Source: an uncultured Jeotgalicoccus sp. (lineage in GTDB: Bacteria > Bacillota > Bacilli > Staphylococcales > Salinicoccaceae). Taken from it: a DNA stretch of 8,220 nt. The position numbers and the translations under genes are program-made. Of the stretch, positions 5,294-8,220 are shown piece by piece. Each line of letters starts with the position of its first letter. The first letter of the stretch is position 1. The notes below the pieces were generated by a model that saw nothing but the letters and a program-made list of their open reading frames with translations, was not told the origin of the DNA and did not search any database. The stretch lies in contig CANRKV010000067.1 in NCBI GenBank assembly GCA_947631305.1, positions 1-8,220 of the forward strand. Direction: 5' to 3'.

Positions 5294-6545
5294 CTGCTAT
5301 TCGCTCGAAATCCAGCTGCCATTCCAGATTATCGGGTTCTAGTTTAATTAGTTTTTCGAGTACATTCTTTTTATTCGGATGATTAATTTCTGTCAGATAG
5401 TAATAATAATCTGCGTAAAATTCTGATGAATCACCGATTAAACTTTCAGCATCTTCGTAATACTTAATTGCTTTGTCATCGTTTTCGTTTTCAGCTTCGA
5501 TTTTAGCCAGCAGATAAATTGATTCACCGCTCAGCGAATTAATATCAAGATGCTTCACGTAGTCATCAATCGTACCTGTCTCACCTGTCTTCAGAATACT
5601 TTCAAACAGCATGAGATATGCATCATCGTAATCTTCATCAAGCGACGTTGCCAGGCTGAAGTTTTCAATGGCTTCTTCCGGCTTGTTCTGTCTGAAGTAA
5701 AGACGCCCGATGTGGAAATATACGAGCGCGTTTTTATCATTCTCACGCAGGTAGCGGAGCATTGTTTCAAGTGCTTCATCGAGATTATGTTCAGTTTCAT
5801 AAATGTTCATTAATAGAATATACGCATTGATAAAGTACGGTTCATTGTCGAGTACTTTTTCAAGCAGTGTTTTCGCACGGTCGTATTCTTTTAAATTATA
5901 TTCAAGGAGTGCTTCTTTATAAAAGTCTTCGTTTCCGTATGATTCGTCCGGCACGTTATCAAAATACGCGCGTGCATCGTCGAAGTTAAGGAGATTCAAG
6001 TTGATATCAGCGAGACGCAGGCTGATAATGATGCCGTTAACTTCTTCCAGTCCTTCGTTCAGCACTGTCTCATAAAAACGAATGGCTTCTTCGAGGTCGC
6101 CAGTTGTGTAATAGAGCTCTGCAAGCGCAAAGTCGATAATAATATCATCGGTCATTGTTTTCGCCTCAAACAACAGTCTGACAGCAACGTCGTTTAAGTT
6201 CATCTGCTGAAATATTTCAGATTTCAGCATGAGTACTGTCGGTGTTTCCGGGCTGTTGTTAATCAGTGTCAGCGCATCATCGAGACGTGCTTCACTAATG
6301 TATGAGTCGACGAGATAGCTGATGACGTAATCATCGTGATCGACATTGTCGTTCAGGTGTAAAAACACCTGTCTTGCCTGATAGTCGAGCCCTGCCTGCT
6401 GCAGCGCGTCGCCGAGTAAAAATAAAGCCTCCAGCGATTCGTCTGAGTGAAACTGCTCCAGACTGTTCAGTATATAATTTAAATCTTCTTCCGGATAAGA
6501 CCCCTGACGGAGTTTATCGATTATACGAAGTATTTCTTCCTGCAT
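5274..6545 (-). CDS. ypiA: YpiA, TPR-repeat protein
   Basis: Acidic cytoplasmic protein of 423 residues, the same length I recall for B. subtilis YpiA, made almost wholly of tetratricopeptide helix pairs. The clearest are at about 136-170 (ALAELYYTTGDLEEAIRFYE), 207-240, 240-268 and 272-305 (HIGRLYFRQNKPEEAIENF); the N- and C-terminal thirds are more degenerate. TPR arrays bind partner proteins; no enzyme motif is present. The neighbouring ypiB/reoY overlaps its end, and the fixed pairing suggests a shared task, perhaps in proteolytic control of cell-wall synthesis (inference). The ATG at 6545 is one base after the aroA stop (TAA-T-ATG), with AAAGGA inside the end of aroA, so it belongs to the same transcript. 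Confidence 0.92.
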   Translation of the reverse strand: MQEEILRIIDKLRQGSYPEEDLNYILNSLEQFHSDESLEALFLLGDALQQAGLDYQARQVFLHLNDNVDHDDYVISYLVDSYISEARLDDALTLINNSPETPTVLMLKSEIFQQMNLNDVAVRLLFEAKTMTDDIIIDFALAELYYTTGDLEEAIRFYETVLNEGLEEVNGIIISLRLADINLNLLNFDDARAYFDNVPDESYGNEDFYKEALLEYNLKEYDRAKTLLEKVLDNEPYFINAYILLMNIYETEHNLDEALETMLRYLRENDKNALVYFHIGRLYFRQNKPEEAIENFSLATSLDEDYDDAYLMLFESILKTGETGTIDDYVKHLDINSLSGESIYLLAKIEAENENDDKAIKYYEDAESLIGDSSEFYADYYYYLTEINHPNKKNVLEKLIKLEPDNLEWQLDFERIAGEEDEF

Positions 6546-6546
6546 A

Positions 6547-7836
6547 TTACCGGTCCTTTCTTAAACCTTCAAGATCGCTTACGAACGAAGGGAACGATAC
6601 GTCTATTGCGCTCGAATCATCAATTTCAATATTTGTATTTGCTGCAATTGCCATAACGATCAGCATCATGATAATGCGGTGGTCATGATAGCCTTTAAAC
6701 AGCTCATCCTGTTTTACTGTACTGTATCCCGGGTTCACTTTAAAGCCGTCTTCGTACTCTTCAAATGATACACCGAATTTTTCCAGTTCCGCAATAACCG
6801 CCGTGATACGGTCTGTTTCTTTAAATCTTAATTCTTCTGCCCCTCGTACAGTACTTTCGCCGTTCGCGAATACTGCAAGTACAGCGAGAATTGGAATTTC
6901 ATCAATCAGACGCGGAATTATATTTCCGTCGATATGGAACGGCTTTAAGTCAGGTGTATACCGGACTCTGATATCGCCGAACTTTTCACCTGCTGAATCA
7001 TGTTCGGTAATGGCAATATTTCCGCCCATTTCTTGAACAACATCGATAATGCCGGCGCGCGTTTCGTTCAGAGATACATTTTCAATCGTAATATCAGCAT
7101 CTTCAGTAATCAGTGCGAGCACGATTAAAAATGCTGCCGACGAAATATCTCCCGGCACAGTTACGTCCGCTGCAGTAAGTTTGCTGCCGCCGTTTAGTTT
7201 AACAGTTGTACCTGATACGGAAATATCTGCTCCGAACTGTGACATCATAATTTCCGAATGGTTGCGGGACTGATGTGTTTCATGAACAATTGTCTCCCCG
7301 TCCGTGAACAGTCCTGCAAACAGTATCGCACTTTTAACTTGTGCGGAAGCAACCGGCATATCGTACTCAAGCGGTTTTAATACTGCCGGATGAATATTAA
7401 CCGGCGGATACTTTTCATTCTTTAAGCTGATGTCAGCACCCATCTCAGACAGCGGTATAACGACGCGGTCCATCGGACGTTTGGCGATAGTGGCGTCGCC
7501 TTCAACCGATGCGGTAATGTTTTTAAGACCAGCTAGGAGTCCTGTGATTAACCGTGTTGTTGTGCCGCTGTTACCTGTATACAATGTTTGTTCAGGTGAC
7601 GTTAAACTGTCGTGGCCTGTTGAGACAACTTTAAAATCATCGCCTTCACGCGTGATTTCAGCACCGAGCTGGCGCATATTTTCAAAAGTTCTGAGCGTGT
7701 CCGCACTGATTAAGGGACGGTATATGTTTGTCGTTCCTTTACTCAGTGCACCGAGCATTAGAGCGCGGTGTGTAATTGACTTATCTCCGGGCACTCTTGT
7801 TGTGCCTTTAAATGTTCCATTCAGTAATTGTTTCAT
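6547..7836 (-). CDS. aroA: AroA, 3-phosphoshikimate 1-carboxyvinyltransferase (EPSP synthase)
   Basis: Joins phosphoenolpyruvate to shikimate 3-phosphate, the sixth step of the shikimate pathway, in the cytoplasm. The 429-residue chain is full length and intact. Motifs in order: PGDKSITHRALM (16-27, with Lys19, Ser20 and Arg24), GNSGTTTR (88-95), AKRPMDR (118-124), SAQVKSA (164-170), the catalytic Asp312 in IDEIP, KETDRI (339-344) and HDHR (384-387). The GNSGTT and RPM signatures match the class II enzymes of Gram-positive bacteria such as Staphylococcus, which generally tolerate glyphosate better than class I; tolerance here is inference. B. subtilis calls this gene aroE. The ATG overlaps the aroB stop as ATGA, with AAAGGAG six bases upstream. 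It is the central gene of an aro unit that continues into ypiA. Confidence 0.98.
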   Translation of the reverse strand: MKQLLNGTFKGTTRVPGDKSITHRALMLGALSKGTTNIYRPLISADTLRTFENMRQLGAEITREGDDFKVVSTGHDSLTSPEQTLYTGNSGTTTRLITGLLAGLKNITASVEGDATIAKRPMDRVVIPLSEMGADISLKNEKYPPVNIHPAVLKPLEYDMPVASAQVKSAILFAGLFTDGETIVHETHQSRNHSEIMMSQFGADISVSGTTVKLNGGSKLTAADVTVPGDISSAAFLIVLALITEDADITIENVSLNETRAGIIDVVQEMGGNIAITEHDSAGEKFGDIRVRYTPDLKPFHIDGNIIPRLIDEIPILAVLAVFANGESTVRGAEELRFKETDRITAVIAELEKFGVSFEEYEDGFKVNPGYSTVKQDELFKGYHDHRIIMMLIVMAIAANTNIEIDDSSAIDVSFPSFVSDLEGLRKDR

Positions 7837-8220
7837 ATGCGCTCCTTTAATGCTGCCAGTATACTTTTAAGTTCTGAGACTTTAATATCTGAAACAGCAA
7901 GTGTACTTTGATCTTTAAACAGCACGTAGCTGATATAGTCATTGCGGTGATTTTTTTTATCTTTCTGCATCAGATTAATCATCTCATCAATGTCCATTTC
8001 TTTAAGCAGATGAACCGGATAGCCGTGACTCTGCATGTAAGATATATAAACATCCATTTCGAAATCAGTGCCGTTCAGTTCATTGGATATATAAAGCGCT
8101 GCAATAATACCGAGCATAACCGCCTGGCCGTGAGGAATTTTATATTTATATTCCACAGCGTGAGCAAGTGTATGGCCTAAGTTTAAAAACTTGCGGCTGC
8201 CGCTCTCATGCTCGTCTTCG
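7833..8220 (-). CDS. aroB: AroB, 3-dehydroquinate synthase (C-terminal part, cut by window edge)
   Basis: C-terminal 128 residues of the NAD- and metal-dependent enzyme that converts DAHP to 3-dehydroquinate, the second step of the shikimate pathway. The frame is open through the window edge at 8220, so the gene starts outside. The family block LNLGHTLAHAVE, followed by IPHGQAV, carries the histidines that bind the catalytic metal, and MQKDKKN is the conserved lysine-rich motif near the C-terminus. A GTG at 8156 is internal, since the conserved GHT block lies upstream of it; it is Val within AHAVEYKYKI. The stop overlaps the aroA start by four bases. With aroA it forms the aro part of the operon; aroC probably lies upstream by analogy with Staphylococcus. 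Confidence 0.96.
   Translation of the reverse strand, partial: EDEHESGSRKFLNLGHTLAHAVEYKYKIPHGQAVMLGIIAALYISNELNGTDFEMDVYISYMQSHGYPVHLLKEMDIDEMINLMQKDKKNHRNDYISYVLFKDQSTLAVSDIKVSELKSILAALKERI

Noticed and set aside
7430..7870. Long open frames on the plus strand opposite aroA, including 146 codons here.
   Set aside because: They lie antisense to a complete, motif-rich aroA, have no recognisable domain, and arise from the codon pattern of the real gene.

Overview
The window is part of a Firmicutes chromosome of low to moderate GC. Every supported gene is on the minus strand, so transcription runs from position 8220 towards 1. Gene content and order match the Bacillus aro-ypiA-ypiB-ypiF-qcrABC-ypjA block. 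The tight aroB-aroA-TPR run and the position of bshA recall Staphylococcaceae. A relative of Jeotgalicoccus, Salinicoccus or Macrococcus is my best guess; this is inference from gene order and protein style, since Staphylococcus aureus lacks the bc complex.

Layout in transcription order: (1) the end of aroB (3-dehydroquinate synthase), overlapping aroA (EPSP synthase) by ATGA; (2) ypiA (TPR protein), ypiB/reoY and ypiF, packed with 1-nt, overlapping and 5-nt junctions, so that aroB to ypiF look like one transcription unit; (3) a 146-nt gap with a good sigma-A promoter and an upstream inverted repeat, then qcrA (Rieske protein), qcrB (cytochrome b) and qcrC (subunit IV fused to cytochrome c), a complete menaquinol:cytochrome c oxidoreductase; (4) a perfect 10-bp hairpin and then ypjA, a small membrane protein; (5) yugP, a membrane zinc metallopeptidase with its own promoter and a strong intrinsic terminator; (6) a 343-nt non-coding stretch (510-852) with a 41-bp tandem repeat array and a probable bshA promoter; (7) the first 169 codons of bshA, first enzyme of bacillithiol synthesis, cut by the window edge.

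The genes cover aromatic precursor synthesis (which also feeds menaquinone), a respiratory complex that oxidises menaquinol, a probable cell-envelope control pair (YpiA, ReoY), and thiol redox defence. No tRNA, rRNA, transposase, CRISPR or phage gene was seen. Most of the window is conserved housekeeping DNA. The least explained part is the repeat array between yugP and bshA; second are the control elements around the qcr operon.
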